Positions 16,441 through 25,704 are shown, counted from the first letter of the stretch. The stretch is 32,121 nucleotides of DNA from an uncultured Granulosicoccaceae bacterium (GCA_937920585.1 CAKZSB010000238.1:1-32121); one strand, 5' to 3'. Program-made: numbers and translations. Notes: generated by a model from the sequence alone, not told the origin.

Positions 16441-18588
16441 GTGTCAGGAACCGGTATAGGGCTAATCCGCCTGGGTTTTTCAGTTGGTGCGCTCACCGCA
16501 TTTATTGGCGCAACGACACTCACCCTGGCTCCACTTAATTCTGCGCACGCGGCAACATGCTATGTTGATGACCGCGGTCGTATCGTGACGCGTCGCAGGC
16601 CAGGCTTTACCCGAATAGAATGTCCGACGCCGGAGCAACCAGCGGCCACACCACAAGCGACACCACCACAAACAGATCAGCCGACAGACGGCACCAGCAC
16701 CACTACGACTGCACCTACTACGGCGGCACCAACCAGCGCGCCTGTTGCCCCTCCCCCGGCGAGGCTGCTGCCGCCGTCAAATTCGTCTGAGGTGTTCTTC
16801 CAGGAATCGCGCCCTGACGCTGTGCAATCAATATCGCCAGGCACCAACCCGGAAGCGCCAGATGCGACAACCCTGACCAACCCGGTGCAGTCGCCGTCCA
16901 ACTCACAGTTATATCGTTTGCCTTCCAGGCGGCAGGGCCTGGAAGACGACACACGGGTCACCAGCCGACCGCGAGTCCGACAACGTAACGCAGCCTCACC
17001 CATTCCTCGTCCAAAGCTCGGCGACTACCCGGAATCGGTTGTTATTCGTGATCGATGGCGCATCGTTGATGATCTGGGGTACAAAGAGAGCAAGCTCGAT
17101 CCGTATAACCGCAACCCGTATAAAGCAGATAAACCGATCTTCGACGACTGGTTTTACAGCGTAGCGGTTACTTCAGACTCGTTCTATGAAACCCGCGATT
17201 TGCCAACGCCAGTGGGCAATCAATCCACTGACGACCCCGGCAGCATTGATGTCTTTGGCGGCTCGGCACAGGCGTTTGGCGCGCAGATACTGGCGGCCGA
17301 ATTTGTCTACTACCAGGGTGATACGGTCTTTCGCCCGCCAGATCACGAATTTCGCTTCACGCCGGTTTTTAACTACAACCACACTATTCTGGATGAAATT
17401 ACCGGCATCAACGCCAGACCAAGTGAAGGTGAAACACGCGACGACCAGCACCTGGGCATTCAGGCGCTCTTTTATGATCGCCATTTGCGCAATGTATCCG
17501 ATCGCTATGATTTCGATAGCTTCCGTATTGGTATTCAGCCATTTTCCAGTGACTTTCGCGGATTTCTTTTTCAGGACCAGCAATTTGGTGCACGGCTGTT
17601 CGGCATACGCGACAACAACAAGGTGCAGTACAACCTTGCCTGGTTCAGACGTATTGAAAAAGACACCAATAGCGGCCTGAACGATATCGGCAAGGGCTTG
17701 CGTGATGACGATGTCTTTATCGCAAACGTATACAAACAGGATTGGCCCGCGCTCGGTTTCATCTCACAGGCGAGTGTTATCTATAATCGCAACAGAGAGA
17801 ACGGCACCTTTTATTACGACGAGAACGATTTTATTCAACGACCTGCGTCGCTAGGTCGTGAAACACCACGTAAGTACGATGTGGTGTATCTGGGTTATAA
17901 CGGCGATGGCCATTTTGGTCGACTCAATCTCACTGCGTCAACGTACTACGCGATAGGCAGTGGCAGCCCCGGGGTGTTCGTGCCTGGCGAGGTCGACATT
18001 CGTGCCGCGTTCGCCGCCTTTGAGGTATCGATGGATTTTGACTGGATACGCCCTCGCTTGTCGTTTATGTACGCCAGCGGAGACGATGATCCATTTGATG
18101 ATGTCGCGACTGGCTTCGATACAATCTTTGAAAACCCGCAATTTGCCGGCGGTGAGACGACCTTCTGGAACCGGCAGGCCGTGCCACTGGTGGCAGGTGG
18201 TCGTGTAGCGTTGTCTGGTCGTAACTCACTGATGAACTCCTTGCGGGCATCGAGAGAAGAGGGTCAGAGTAACTTTACCAATCCGGGATTGATCCTGGCT
18301 GGTGCAGGTGTAGATCTGGATTTTACGCCCAGGCTACGACTTAGTCTTAACCTGAATAGCCTCTACTTCGACAACACAGCTGTACTCGAAGCTGCTCGTA
18401 ATCAGGCAGATATCGACACGGAAATTGGTTTCGATTTATCGGCATCTCTGATTTATCGACCATTGATGTCTCAGAACGTGGTGTTGCGGGCAAGCTACGC
18501 CCAGTTGATCGCCGGAGCCGGATTTGACGACTTGTTCCCCGGGGAAGATTCCGGTTACCTCCTGCTCAACGCCACCTTAAACTACTAG
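16441..18588 (+). CDS. Outer-membrane beta-barrel candidate with Pro/Thr-rich N-terminus
   Basis: GTG at 16441 is chosen since TAGGGGAATACCC precedes it and a signal peptide follows (FSVGALTAFIGATTLTLAPL...AHAATC); 715 residues. Residues about 40-70 hold CYVDDRGRIVTRRRPGFTRIECP, a short DUF4124-like stretch. Then come a Pro/Thr-rich linker (about 75-105), a spacer, and from about residue 190 a long run of alternating polar/hydrophobic strands with many aromatic and Asp/Asn-Gly turns. The C-terminus, LLLNATLNY, ends in an aromatic residue as outer-membrane barrels do. No porin family was recognised. Its location between two multihaem cytochromes parallels the MtrB/PioB-type porins that hold cytochromes in the outer membrane. 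That role is an inference, and the length suits a large barrel. Confidence 0.7.
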   Translation: MSGTGIGLIRLGFSVGALTAFIGATTLTLAPLNSAHAATCYVDDRGRIVTRRRPGFTRIECPTPEQPAATPQATPPQTDQPTDGTSTTTTAPTTAAPTSAPVAPPPARLLPPSNSSEVFFQESRPDAVQSISPGTNPEAPDATTLTNPVQSPSNSQLYRLPSRRQGLEDDTRVTSRPRVRQRNAASPIPRPKLGDYPESVVIRDRWRIVDDLGYKESKLDPYNRNPYKADKPIFDDWFYSVAVTSDSFYETRDLPTPVGNQSTDDPGSIDVFGGSAQAFGAQILAAEFVYYQGDTVFRPPDHEFRFTPVFNYNHTILDEITGINARPSEGETRDDQHLGIQALFYDRHLRNVSDRYDFDSFRIGIQPFSSDFRGFLFQDQQFGARLFGIRDNNKVQYNLAWFRRIEKDTNSGLNDIGKGLRDDDVFIANVYKQDWPALGFISQASVIYNRNRENGTFYYDENDFIQRPASLGRETPRKYDVVYLGYNGDGHFGRLNLTASTYYAIGSGSPGVFVPGEVDIRAAFAAFEVSMDFDWIRPRLSFMYASGDDDPFDDVATGFDTIFENPQFAGGETTFWNRQAVPLVAGGRVALSGRNSLMNSLRASREEGQSNFTNPGLILAGAGVDLDFTPRLRLSLNLNSLYFDNTAVLEAARNQADIDTEIGFDLSASLIYRPLMSQNVVLRASYAQLIAGAGFDDLFPGEDSGYLLLNATLNY

Positions 18589-18606
18589 ACTGCCCAGGAG
18601 ATTTTT

Positions 18607-21600
18607 ATGCAGAATTCGAACAGCATCCCGGGTATGCGAACGCTTGTCGCGTTGCTAACGATCGCCGGCTTTGGGCTGGTCCCGCAGATATCATTTGGCG
18701 CTAGTGGCGAGACACCTGTCGAGCGAGTGCATGTTCCCGCACCACCTGCACCGGCTCAACAGTCCACGGCCGATATGGAGCGCAAAAGCAGTGGTTGTGC
18801 AAGCTGCCACGAAGCGACTGATCAGCCCACCATGCATACTAATCCGGCGGTAAAAATCGGTTGTACCGATTGCCATGGTGGCGATAGCAGTATCGTGGCG
18901 GGTAAGGAATCTCCAGATTCTGACGACTACCGCAAGTTGATGGAAAAGGCACACGTGCTGCCGACTTATCCCAAATCATGGAACTACCCCTCAAGTGCCA
19001 CCCCGGAGCGTACCTATACTCTTCTGAATAAGGAGAGTCGCGAGTTTATCCGGTTCACGAATCCCTCTGACTACCGCGCAGCCGATCTGGCCTGCGGTGC
19101 CTGTCACCAGGAGATTATTGAAGCCTCCAAGCGCAGCATGCATTCAACCGGCACCATGCTGTTTGGCGGCGCTGCCTACAACAACGGCATTTTGCCCAAC
19201 AAGATTTATAACATCGGCGAAGCCTACGACGAGAACGGCGACGGCGTGAAGCTGCTCGGCCCGGTAATTCCGGATGAATTGCGAGCAGAGGCAACCCTCA
19301 AAGGGATATTGCCCGAAGTCTATCCTTTGCCTGCCTGGGAGACAGTAAAACCCGGCGATGTATTCCGCGTCTTCGAGCGCGGGGGCCGTAACATTAGCAA
19401 TCTGTTTCCTGAAACCGGCCTGCCGAATGCATTGGGTCTGGCACAGCGACTGGAAGAACCGGGTCGGCCCGATTTGCGTCAGTCCAATCGGGGGCCGGGT
19501 ACCGGTGCTCGTATCGCTGTACCGATCATCAATATCACCAAAACCCGCCTGAACGATCCGTTGACGTGGTTTCAGGGTACCAATGATCAACCCGGCGATT
19601 TCCGCAACTCAGGGTGCGCGTCCTGTCACGTGGTATACGCCAATGACCGTGATCCCGCGCACTCGGGCGCCTATGCCGCATTCGGTCACAAAGGGGAGAC
19701 GCAGACCGTTGACCCCACCATTGCCAAAGGCGAGTCGGGACACCCGATTAAACACGCATTTGACCGCGCGGTACCGACCAGCCAGTGCATGGTTTGTCAC
19801 ATGCACCAGCCCAATATGTTCCTGAACACCTACATGGGTTATACGATGTGGGATTATGAATCCGATGCGCCCCGCATGTGGCCCGAGGAACAGCGTTATC
19901 CGACTGCAGCGGAAGAGTGGGCAGTGCTCGATCGCAATCCGGAAGGTGCTGCACCTCGCGGCTTGTGGGCCGATGTTGAATTCCTTGAAACCGTTTCAGA
20001 ACGCAATGATGAAATGCAGGACACCCAGTTCGCCGATTACCACGGCCATGGCTGGAACTTCCGGGCTATTTTCAAACGTGACCGCAAAGGTAATTTGCTG
20101 GATGCCGAAGACAACATAGTCCAGGACGACGATCCTGAAAAATTCGACAAGGCGGTTCATATGTCGTCCATTCATATGGATGTCGGTATGCACTGTGTCG
20201 ACTGCCACTTTTCGCAAGACAACCATGGCAACGGGCACATCTATGGCGAAGTGGCGCTGGCGGTAGAAATCGACTGCACCGATTGCCATGGCAGCGCATC
20301 GGCCTATCCCAATCTTTACACGTCAGGACCCGCTGCCCTTGATGGTGGCACCGATTTGGCGGCATTGCGTACCCCGGACGGACGTCGTCGTTTTGAATGG
20401 GTAGGGGATTCTCTGTATCAGCGTTCATCGCTCGATCCCGAGCTGGAATGGAAACTGAGCCTCGTCAAGGATTCGGTTAGTGCTGATCACCCCGAGTACA
20501 ACGAGAAGGCGGCACGCTCAAAGTTGATGAGCAATGACACCAGCACGCAAGAGTGGGGGCCTGATATACCCGCCGAGATGCTGGCCCACTCCAATGATGA
20601 GATGGAATGTTATGCCTGCCACACCTCGTGGACAACAAGTTGTGGCGGTTGCCACTTGCCGATCGAAGCGAATCGGAAAACTGAACGGCATAAGTACGAG
20701 GGTGGGGAATCGCGTAACTTCGCGAGTTATAACCCTCAGGTAGCGCGCGACCAGGTATTTCACCTCGGCCGTCGCGGACCTGGCAAAGGTGGGAAAATTG
20801 CACCCGTAAGATCTACATCAGCGCTGGTGCTGTCCTCGACCAATGCCAACCGTGAAAAAATCTACGTTCAGCAACCGCCCATAGCATCCAGTGGATATAG
20901 CTCACAGGCGTTCAATCCGCACTTTCCTCATACGGTGAGAAAAACTGAAACCAAAGAGTGCGATGACTGCCACGTCTCCGATGCAAACGATAACAACGCC
21001 ATCATGGCGCAGCTGCTCATGCAGGGCACTAACTTCATCAATCTACTGGGCTATCACGCCTACGCCGGTGGTGAAGGTGAAATAAGTGCTGTACAGGTGA
21101 CTGAGTGGGATGAACCCCAGGCTGTGATTGGCAGCTATCTGCATCGCTACGCTTATCCTGACTGGTATCAACAACACCAGGATCGAGGTCGCGTGCTTGA
21201 AACCAGTCATTCGCACAGCTCAGGCCCGGCCAATTGTGTGCAATTGCGCGGCGAGTATCTGTTTGTCGCTGAAGGCAGCGGGGGTATGCAGGCCTATGAT
21301 GTTGCGAGTATTGCCAACAAGGGATTTTCACAGCGCATCATCACAGCGCCGTTTAGTCCTCTCGGTCACGACACCCAGGTACACAGCAAGAATGCCACCT
21401 GTGTAGCGTTGCCAACCACGCAGCCAATTCACCCGCCGCGCAACACAGGCGAGTTGATGCGTGAGATCAATCTCGAGCAACCTTTCCATCCGCTCTATGA
21501 CTACGCGTTCGTGTCGGATTCCGAGGAAGGCCTGATTCTGATCGACGTAAACACGATGGCCGATGGTGATCCGCTAAATAATTTCCTGAGCCGCGCGCTG

Positions 21601-22344
21601 ACGTGGAATCCGGATGGCGTGCTTGATGGTGCCAACCATGTCGCGGTTGGCGGACGTTACCTGTACATCACTGCCAACGCAGGTGTAGTTGTTGTCGACA
21701 TCGACAAGCCGCTGGAGCCAGAAGTCAGCGCCGTGATTCCGGTGGCTGACGCACGAGCTGCAATGCTCCAGTTCAGGTATCTGTTTGTCACCACCCAGAG
21801 CGGGCTCATCGCAGTAGATGTGACCGATCCGACCAACCCGATCGTGACACCTGACAACCTGATTCCGATTACCGATGCGCGAAAAGTGTTTGTCTCTCGC
21901 ACCTATGCATATGTGGCGTCGGGTGCGGAAGGGCTGATTATCGTCGACGTTGAAAACCCGGAAAAAATGCGTCTGCATCAGACCTTCTCTGAAGGCCTCT
22001 CCGACAGCCAGGACGTCGTGGTCGCCACCACCAATGCGTCACTGTTTGCCTATGTCGCTGATGGCGTCAACGGGCTAGTCGTGGTTCAGCTTACATCGCC
22101 GGAACTCCAGCCCAAGTTCTACGGTTTTAGCCCAACGCCAAATCCCTACCTGATTGCCCGGCACAAAACTGGCAGTCGCATGCTCAGTTTGTCTCGGCCT
22201 CTCGAGCGTGATCGAGGCGTGGATGAAGCCGGTAATCAGATTTCGGTATTCGGGCGTCGAGGCTCTCGGCCTCTGAATCAGGAAGAAATTTCCAGAATGT
22301 ATCTCGATGATGACGGCAAACCCTGGACGGTGCGCAATAAGTGA
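18607..22344 (+). CDS. Decahaem cytochrome c with C-terminal LVIVD-type beta-propeller
   Basis: A 1245-residue exported protein; CCAGGAG precedes the ATG. A signal peptide (RTLVALLTIAGFGLVPQISFGA) may begin at Met1 or Met10. Ten CXXCH motifs start at about C64, 86, 163, 337, 394, 530, 557, 668, 679 and 785, predicting ten haems c. A DENGDG loop near 208 could bind calcium. From about 880 to 1165 six repeats of the LVIVD type appear (YLFVAEGSGGMQAYDV, YAFVSDSEEGLILIDV, YLYITANAGVVVVDID, YLFVTTQSGLIAVDV, YAYVASGAEGLIIVDV, FAYVADGVNGLVVVQL), which should fold as a propeller for protein or surface contact. It follows the barrel by 18 bases and overlaps the next gene by GTGA. Probable terminal or outer-membrane electron carrier; it could also be an oxidoreductase of unknown substrate. 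Confidence 0.88.
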   Translation: MQNSNSIPGMRTLVALLTIAGFGLVPQISFGASGETPVERVHVPAPPAPAQQSTADMERKSSGCASCHEATDQPTMHTNPAVKIGCTDCHGGDSSIVAGKESPDSDDYRKLMEKAHVLPTYPKSWNYPSSATPERTYTLLNKESREFIRFTNPSDYRAADLACGACHQEIIEASKRSMHSTGTMLFGGAAYNNGILPNKIYNIGEAYDENGDGVKLLGPVIPDELRAEATLKGILPEVYPLPAWETVKPGDVFRVFERGGRNISNLFPETGLPNALGLAQRLEEPGRPDLRQSNRGPGTGARIAVPIINITKTRLNDPLTWFQGTNDQPGDFRNSGCASCHVVYANDRDPAHSGAYAAFGHKGETQTVDPTIAKGESGHPIKHAFDRAVPTSQCMVCHMHQPNMFLNTYMGYTMWDYESDAPRMWPEEQRYPTAAEEWAVLDRNPEGAAPRGLWADVEFLETVSERNDEMQDTQFADYHGHGWNFRAIFKRDRKGNLLDAEDNIVQDDDPEKFDKAVHMSSIHMDVGMHCVDCHFSQDNHGNGHIYGEVALAVEIDCTDCHGSASAYPNLYTSGPAALDGGTDLAALRTPDGRRRFEWVGDSLYQRSSLDPELEWKLSLVKDSVSADHPEYNEKAARSKLMSNDTSTQEWGPDIPAEMLAHSNDEMECYACHTSWTTSCGGCHLPIEANRKTERHKYEGGESRNFASYNPQVARDQVFHLGRRGPGKGGKIAPVRSTSALVLSSTNANREKIYVQQPPIASSGYSSQAFNPHFPHTVRKTETKECDDCHVSDANDNNAIMAQLLMQGTNFINLLGYHAYAGGEGEISAVQVTEWDEPQAVIGSYLHRYAYPDWYQQHQDRGRVLETSHSHSSGPANCVQLRGEYLFVAEGSGGMQAYDVASIANKGFSQRIITAPFSPLGHDTQVHSKNATCVALPTTQPIHPPRNTGELMREINLEQPFHPLYDYAFVSDSEEGLILIDVNTMADGDPLNNFLSRALTWNPDGVLDGANHVAVGGRYLYITANAGVVVVDIDKPLEPEVSAVIPVADARAAMLQFRYLFVTTQSGLIAVDVTDPTNPIVTPDNLIPITDARKVFVSRTYAYVASGAEGLIIVDVENPEKMRLHQTFSEGLSDSQDVVVATTNASLFAYVADGVNGLVVVQLTSPELQPKFYGFSPTPNPYLIARHKTGSRMLSLSRPLERDRGVDEAGNQISVFGRRGSRPLNQEEISRMYLDDDGKPWTVRNK

Positions 22345-23645
22345 GTAAATCGATTTTCCGGGTGTTCCTTCGATCCTGCGCTCTGCTCAGTGTGATAACA
22401 CTGAGCAGTCCCTCGGTATACGCGGAGCTTGACGTCTTCTCCGACAAGCATCTGGGGGCGGCTACTTGCGCGACCAGCCAATGTCATGGCAAAGGCAGCC
22501 CTCAGGAGGGGCGCAATGTACAGCTGAACGAGTATACGATCTGGATCGAGGGTGATCGACATTCGATCGCTTATCAAACGCTCGAGACCAAAGAGTCGGC
22601 GAGAATGGCGGCGAACCTGGGTCTTGAAAGCGCGAAGACAGCAAAGATATGCCTCGACTGTCACGCAGATAATGCTCCGGAGGCCAGTCGCGGGCCGAAA
22701 TTCAAGATCCGCGATGGCGTTGGCTGCGAAGCGTGCCACGGCGGTGCTGAACGATGGATAAAGACCCATACCGATCCTGATGCTACCCATAAGGCCAATC
22801 TGGCCGCTGGCATGATTGCCACTGAGACGCCTGAGGTTCGGGCAGAGCTGTGTCTAAGTTGCCATCTCGGCACACGCGATAAGTTCGCCACTCATCGCAT
22901 TATGGGCGCCGGGCATCCTCGCCTGAGTTTCGAGCTCGATCTGTTCAGTACGAATCAGCCTGCTCACTATCAGGTCGACGCCGACTACGTAGCCCGTAAA
23001 GGGTCCATACCCAGATTCAATTTATGGTTAATCGGACAGTTTATCTCTGCAGAAGAGACGCTGAAAGTCGCCATGGAACGCCTGCACGAGGGTGTCGGTA
23101 TATTTCCTGACTTCGCGTTTTTTGACTGCCACAGCTGCCATCATTCCATGTCGCAGAAACGCTGGACCAATCACCGCGCAGACAATCTGGAGCCCGGCAG
23201 CCTGCGCTTAATGCTACCTAATATGGCAATAATAGAAGCTACTGCTGCAACATTGGGCAACAAGGAATTAAGATCGGCGATTCGAGGCATGCGAATTCAG
23301 ACCATGCGCGCCGCGCAGGGGCCTCGGGGGCCGTTTGTAGATGCGGCCAGCCAACTGATGAGCGAACTGATTCGAACACGAAAGTCGTTTCCCGACACCT
23401 TTAGTAACAAGCAGGTGGCGGCGGTTCGACGCGGTTTGCTGGCGACTGCCGGTGCCGATCGCACCAGTGATTTTGGCGAAGCCGAACAAATTTACTACAG
23501 CTTCGAGACGCTATGTCTGGCGCTCGATCAGATAGAGGCATGTGGATCAGCACTCGATCAGCTATTCGACACCATTGCCAATGCAGACACGTACAGCCCG
23601 GGCAAATTCGCTCGTCTGACCAAAAAACTTGCGGCGCGTTTCTAG
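22341..23645 (+). CDS. Pentahaem cytochrome c, c554-like
   Basis: A 434-residue exported cytochrome with a GTG start overlapping the previous stop (GTGA). The signal peptide ends SSPSVYA. Haem motifs: CX4CH at 43-49 (CATSQCH), then CXXCH at C104, 129, 171 and 263 (the last is CHSCHH). The spacing, C..CH...EYTIWIEGDRHSIAY followed by CLDCH, GVGCEACHGG and CLSCH, resembles cytochrome c554 of ammonia oxidisers and related multihaem proteins. The C-terminal 165 residues are helical and haem-free. Soluble periplasmic electron shuttle is the simplest role. No hydroxylamine oxidoreductase is present, so ammonia oxidation is not implied. Confidence 0.85.
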   Translation: MSKSIFRVFLRSCALLSVITLSSPSVYAELDVFSDKHLGAATCATSQCHGKGSPQEGRNVQLNEYTIWIEGDRHSIAYQTLETKESARMAANLGLESAKTAKICLDCHADNAPEASRGPKFKIRDGVGCEACHGGAERWIKTHTDPDATHKANLAAGMIATETPEVRAELCLSCHLGTRDKFATHRIMGAGHPRLSFELDLFSTNQPAHYQVDADYVARKGSIPRFNLWLIGQFISAEETLKVAMERLHEGVGIFPDFAFFDCHSCHHSMSQKRWTNHRADNLEPGSLRLMLPNMAIIEATAATLGNKELRSAIRGMRIQTMRAAQGPRGPFVDAASQLMSELIRTRKSFPDTFSNKQVAAVRRGLLATAGADRTSDFGEAEQIYYSFETLCLALDQIEACGSALDQLFDTIANADTYSPGKFARLTKKLAARF

Positions 23646-23687
23646 TGAAACCTACGGCGTGTGCCCGACGAGTATTGGTTATCAAGT

Positions 23688-23757
23688 GGTTTGCTGAAGC
23701 AAACCGCGTGGCTGCCCATATAACAGCTGCTTTTTTTATCCGGCAGCCTGCTTTTTA
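23688..23757 (+). terminator. Tandem hairpins and T-runs after the cytochrome genes
   Basis: First hairpin GGTTTGC-TGAA-GCAAACC (23688-23705). Then a GGCTGCC (23710-23716) / GGCAGCC (23742-23748) pair encloses a CAGCTG-T7 stretch and is followed by CTTTTT. This probably ends or attenuates the cytochrome transcript before the FHA/PP2C genes. Confidence 0.5.
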
Positions 23758-23772
23758 ATTTCCTGGTAACTC

Positions 23773-24798
23773 ATGAGTATCAGACCGCACATTATAAGAG
23801 TTTCAGACGGCACTATTTTCGATATCGATGGTGAAATGACCATCGGCCGGAAATCCAGTTGTGACATCACTCTCGACACGGAAGACGGCATATCGCGTGT
23901 ACATGCTCGACTGGTTGCTGCAAACGATGTGTTTTTGCTAAGTGATCTCGGATCAACCAACGGCACCATGATTAACGGGACCGTCATCGATCAGGAGACT
24001 GAATTGCGCGACGGGGATGTACTTCAGTTCAGTACGCTGGAGTATCGGGTTGTTTTGCCTGACTCCGAGGCAGCAACGGTTGAGCTGGACGACGATGATG
24101 ATCGTACGATCCTGCGCTCGGATGCGCCAACCCAGCTGGCGCCGAATAGTCCGGCGGCAGCGCCGCCCGCACCGGTACCACCACCAGCTGCACAACCTGC
24201 CAGTCCAGCTCCGGGCGGTGCAGATCGCGGTGCGGGGCCAAAATTTTTTCAGGAAGTCGCGGGTGAGCACACGGTTATCGCCGGTCGCCAGATTGATCCT
24301 GATCTGTTGACTGCCACCGATCCCGGTAGTTTTTCACATCCGGTGCTGTTGGTCCGCAGCGGCAATAGCAAAGGTACGACTTTGTCGTTAGACAGTACAG
24401 GCGATCAGGTGTGGAGTGTTGGAACGGCAGCGGGCAGTAGTCTGGTCCTGAGTGATTCTGGCGTCTCTGCCCGACACGCACAGATTACCCGCGAGAAAAA
24501 AACCTGGAAGCTGGTAGACCAAATGTCTATCAATGGGACTTTCGTCAATGGCGAACAAGTCAATCTGCGCTATGTTAATTCAGGAGATTTTCTGCGTTTC
24601 GGGCCGGTCGATTGTGAACTGATAATACCGAAGGGCAGAGGTCGGAAAAGAGCATCGGGTAACAAGGGCAAGAGCAGTGGCGGTAGCAGTGGCAGCGGAG
24701 CGCTTAAGTGGTGGATTGTCGGTGCCCTGTTAGTGTTAATTCTCGTTGGTGCCGGAGTTTTCGCCTGGATGCAGGGGATGCTGGACAATTTTATATAA
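23773..24798 (+). CDS. Membrane-anchored double-FHA protein
   Basis: A 341-residue protein. FHA domain 1 (about 7-95) is canonical: IGRKSSCDITL, ISRVHARL, GSTNGTMING. An acidic segment with DDDDDRTILRSDAPT (Thr112) follows, a likely phosphorylation target, then an Ala/Pro linker (125-150). FHA domain 2 (about 190-285) keeps VSARHAQI and SINGTFVNG but has GT where GR is expected. A Lys/Ser/Gly stretch leads to one C-terminal helix (WWIVGALLVLILVGAGVFAW, 313-332), so both FHA domains face the cytoplasm. Such proteins read Ser/Thr kinase signals. It is followed after 20 bases by a PP2C phosphatase, and gdhA comes next; it could act on the FHA-cytochrome fusion upstream or on gdhA. No strong ribosome site. 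Confidence 0.88.
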   Translation: MSIRPHIIRVSDGTIFDIDGEMTIGRKSSCDITLDTEDGISRVHARLVAANDVFLLSDLGSTNGTMINGTVIDQETELRDGDVLQFSTLEYRVVLPDSEAATVELDDDDDRTILRSDAPTQLAPNSPAAAPPAPVPPPAAQPASPAPGGADRGAGPKFFQEVAGEHTVIAGRQIDPDLLTATDPGSFSHPVLLVRSGNSKGTTLSLDSTGDQVWSVGTAAGSSLVLSDSGVSARHAQITREKKTWKLVDQMSINGTFVNGEQVNLRYVNSGDFLRFGPVDCELIIPKGRGRKRASGNKGKSSGGSSGSGALKWWIVGALLVLILVGAGVFAWMQGMLDNFI

Positions 24799-24818
24799 TT
24801 GTATAAGACGAAAACTAC

Positions 24819-25655
24819 ATGACTATTGTCGATGCTGCGGGAATAACGGATCTTGGCCGAACGCGTAGCGTCAATGAAGATTCCCTTCTTATGCTTGATG
24901 AGCATAGACTGTTTGCGATAGCAGATGGCATGGGAGGGCATGGTGCCGGTGATATCGCAAGCCAGTTGACGGTGTCGATTTTAGAACGCGAGTTCTGCGA
25001 GCGTTCAGGTTCCGGTGGCGAGCCAGCGCATGTTCAGCAGGACACCATGTACAACGCGTTGGAGGGAAGTATTCAATCGATCAACTCGGGTGTGTACGAA
25101 GCCAATCGCAGCCAGGGGCATGAAGATGGCGTTGGCATGGGTACAACGCTGACCGGCTTTTACCAGCTGGAAAACGGCAGCATTATTACCTTTAACATCG
25201 GTGACAGCCGGCTTTACCTGCTGCGCGATGGCGCATTGCAGCAGATTACGCGTGACCACACGATGTATCAGGATTGGCTGGAAAGTAACTCCGATACGCC
25301 GCCTCCGCCTAAGAACATTCTGCAAAAAGCGCTAGGCTTGTTTCCCGAGGTCAAGGCGGACTTTACTATTCAGGAAATTGCAGACAACGATCTGGTGCTT
25401 CTTTGCTCTGACGGGCTAAACGGCATGATCGATGATGCCGAGCTGGAAGCCATGCTGAACAAACTGATTCATTCCGGCTCAATGCGGATCTGTGAGGAGC
25501 TCGTCGCTGCCGCCAACGACAATGGTGGTAGAGACAATATCACTGTCGCGGTAGTCAGATTTGGCAACCCTGATGGTGTTGAAAAGTCCGAGCCGGAGCT
25601 ACCCGATGACTACAATCCAGAGTTGGATGACACTAATCCAAGATTGGATACATAG
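24819..25655 (+). CDS. PP2C-family Ser/Thr protein phosphatase
   Basis: A 278-residue cytoplasmic Mn/Mg-dependent phosphatase (PrpC/Stp-like). All hallmark motifs are present: GRTRSVNED near residue 13, ADGMGGHGAGD near 35, GTTLTGF, GDSRLYLLRDG, TRDHT, SDGLNGMID and GGRDNITVAVVRF. Asp residues for both metals (D21, D36, DG in SDGL, DN in GGRDN) are kept, so it should be active. A tail of about 25 residues is acidic. It is in the same strand and tight spacing as the double-FHA protein, and would reverse a Ser/Thr kinase that is not encoded in this window. Confidence 0.93.
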   Translation: MTIVDAAGITDLGRTRSVNEDSLLMLDEHRLFAIADGMGGHGAGDIASQLTVSILEREFCERSGSGGEPAHVQQDTMYNALEGSIQSINSGVYEANRSQGHEDGVGMGTTLTGFYQLENGSIITFNIGDSRLYLLRDGALQQITRDHTMYQDWLESNSDTPPPPKNILQKALGLFPEVKADFTIQEIADNDLVLLCSDGLNGMIDDAELEAMLNKLIHSGSMRICEELVAAANDNGGRDNITVAVVRFGNPDGVEKSEPELPDDYNPELDDTNPRLDT

Positions 25656-25704
25656 TTAAAGCCTTTTAAACCGATACTTATTTACCAGATCAAGGAATAG
25701 AACA

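Noticed and set aside
22341-23645. Ammonia or hydroxylamine oxidation role because of the c554-like cytochrome
   Set aside because: No hydroxylamine oxidoreductase or ammonia monooxygenase gene is present, and the haem pattern is also found in many other multihaem proteins.
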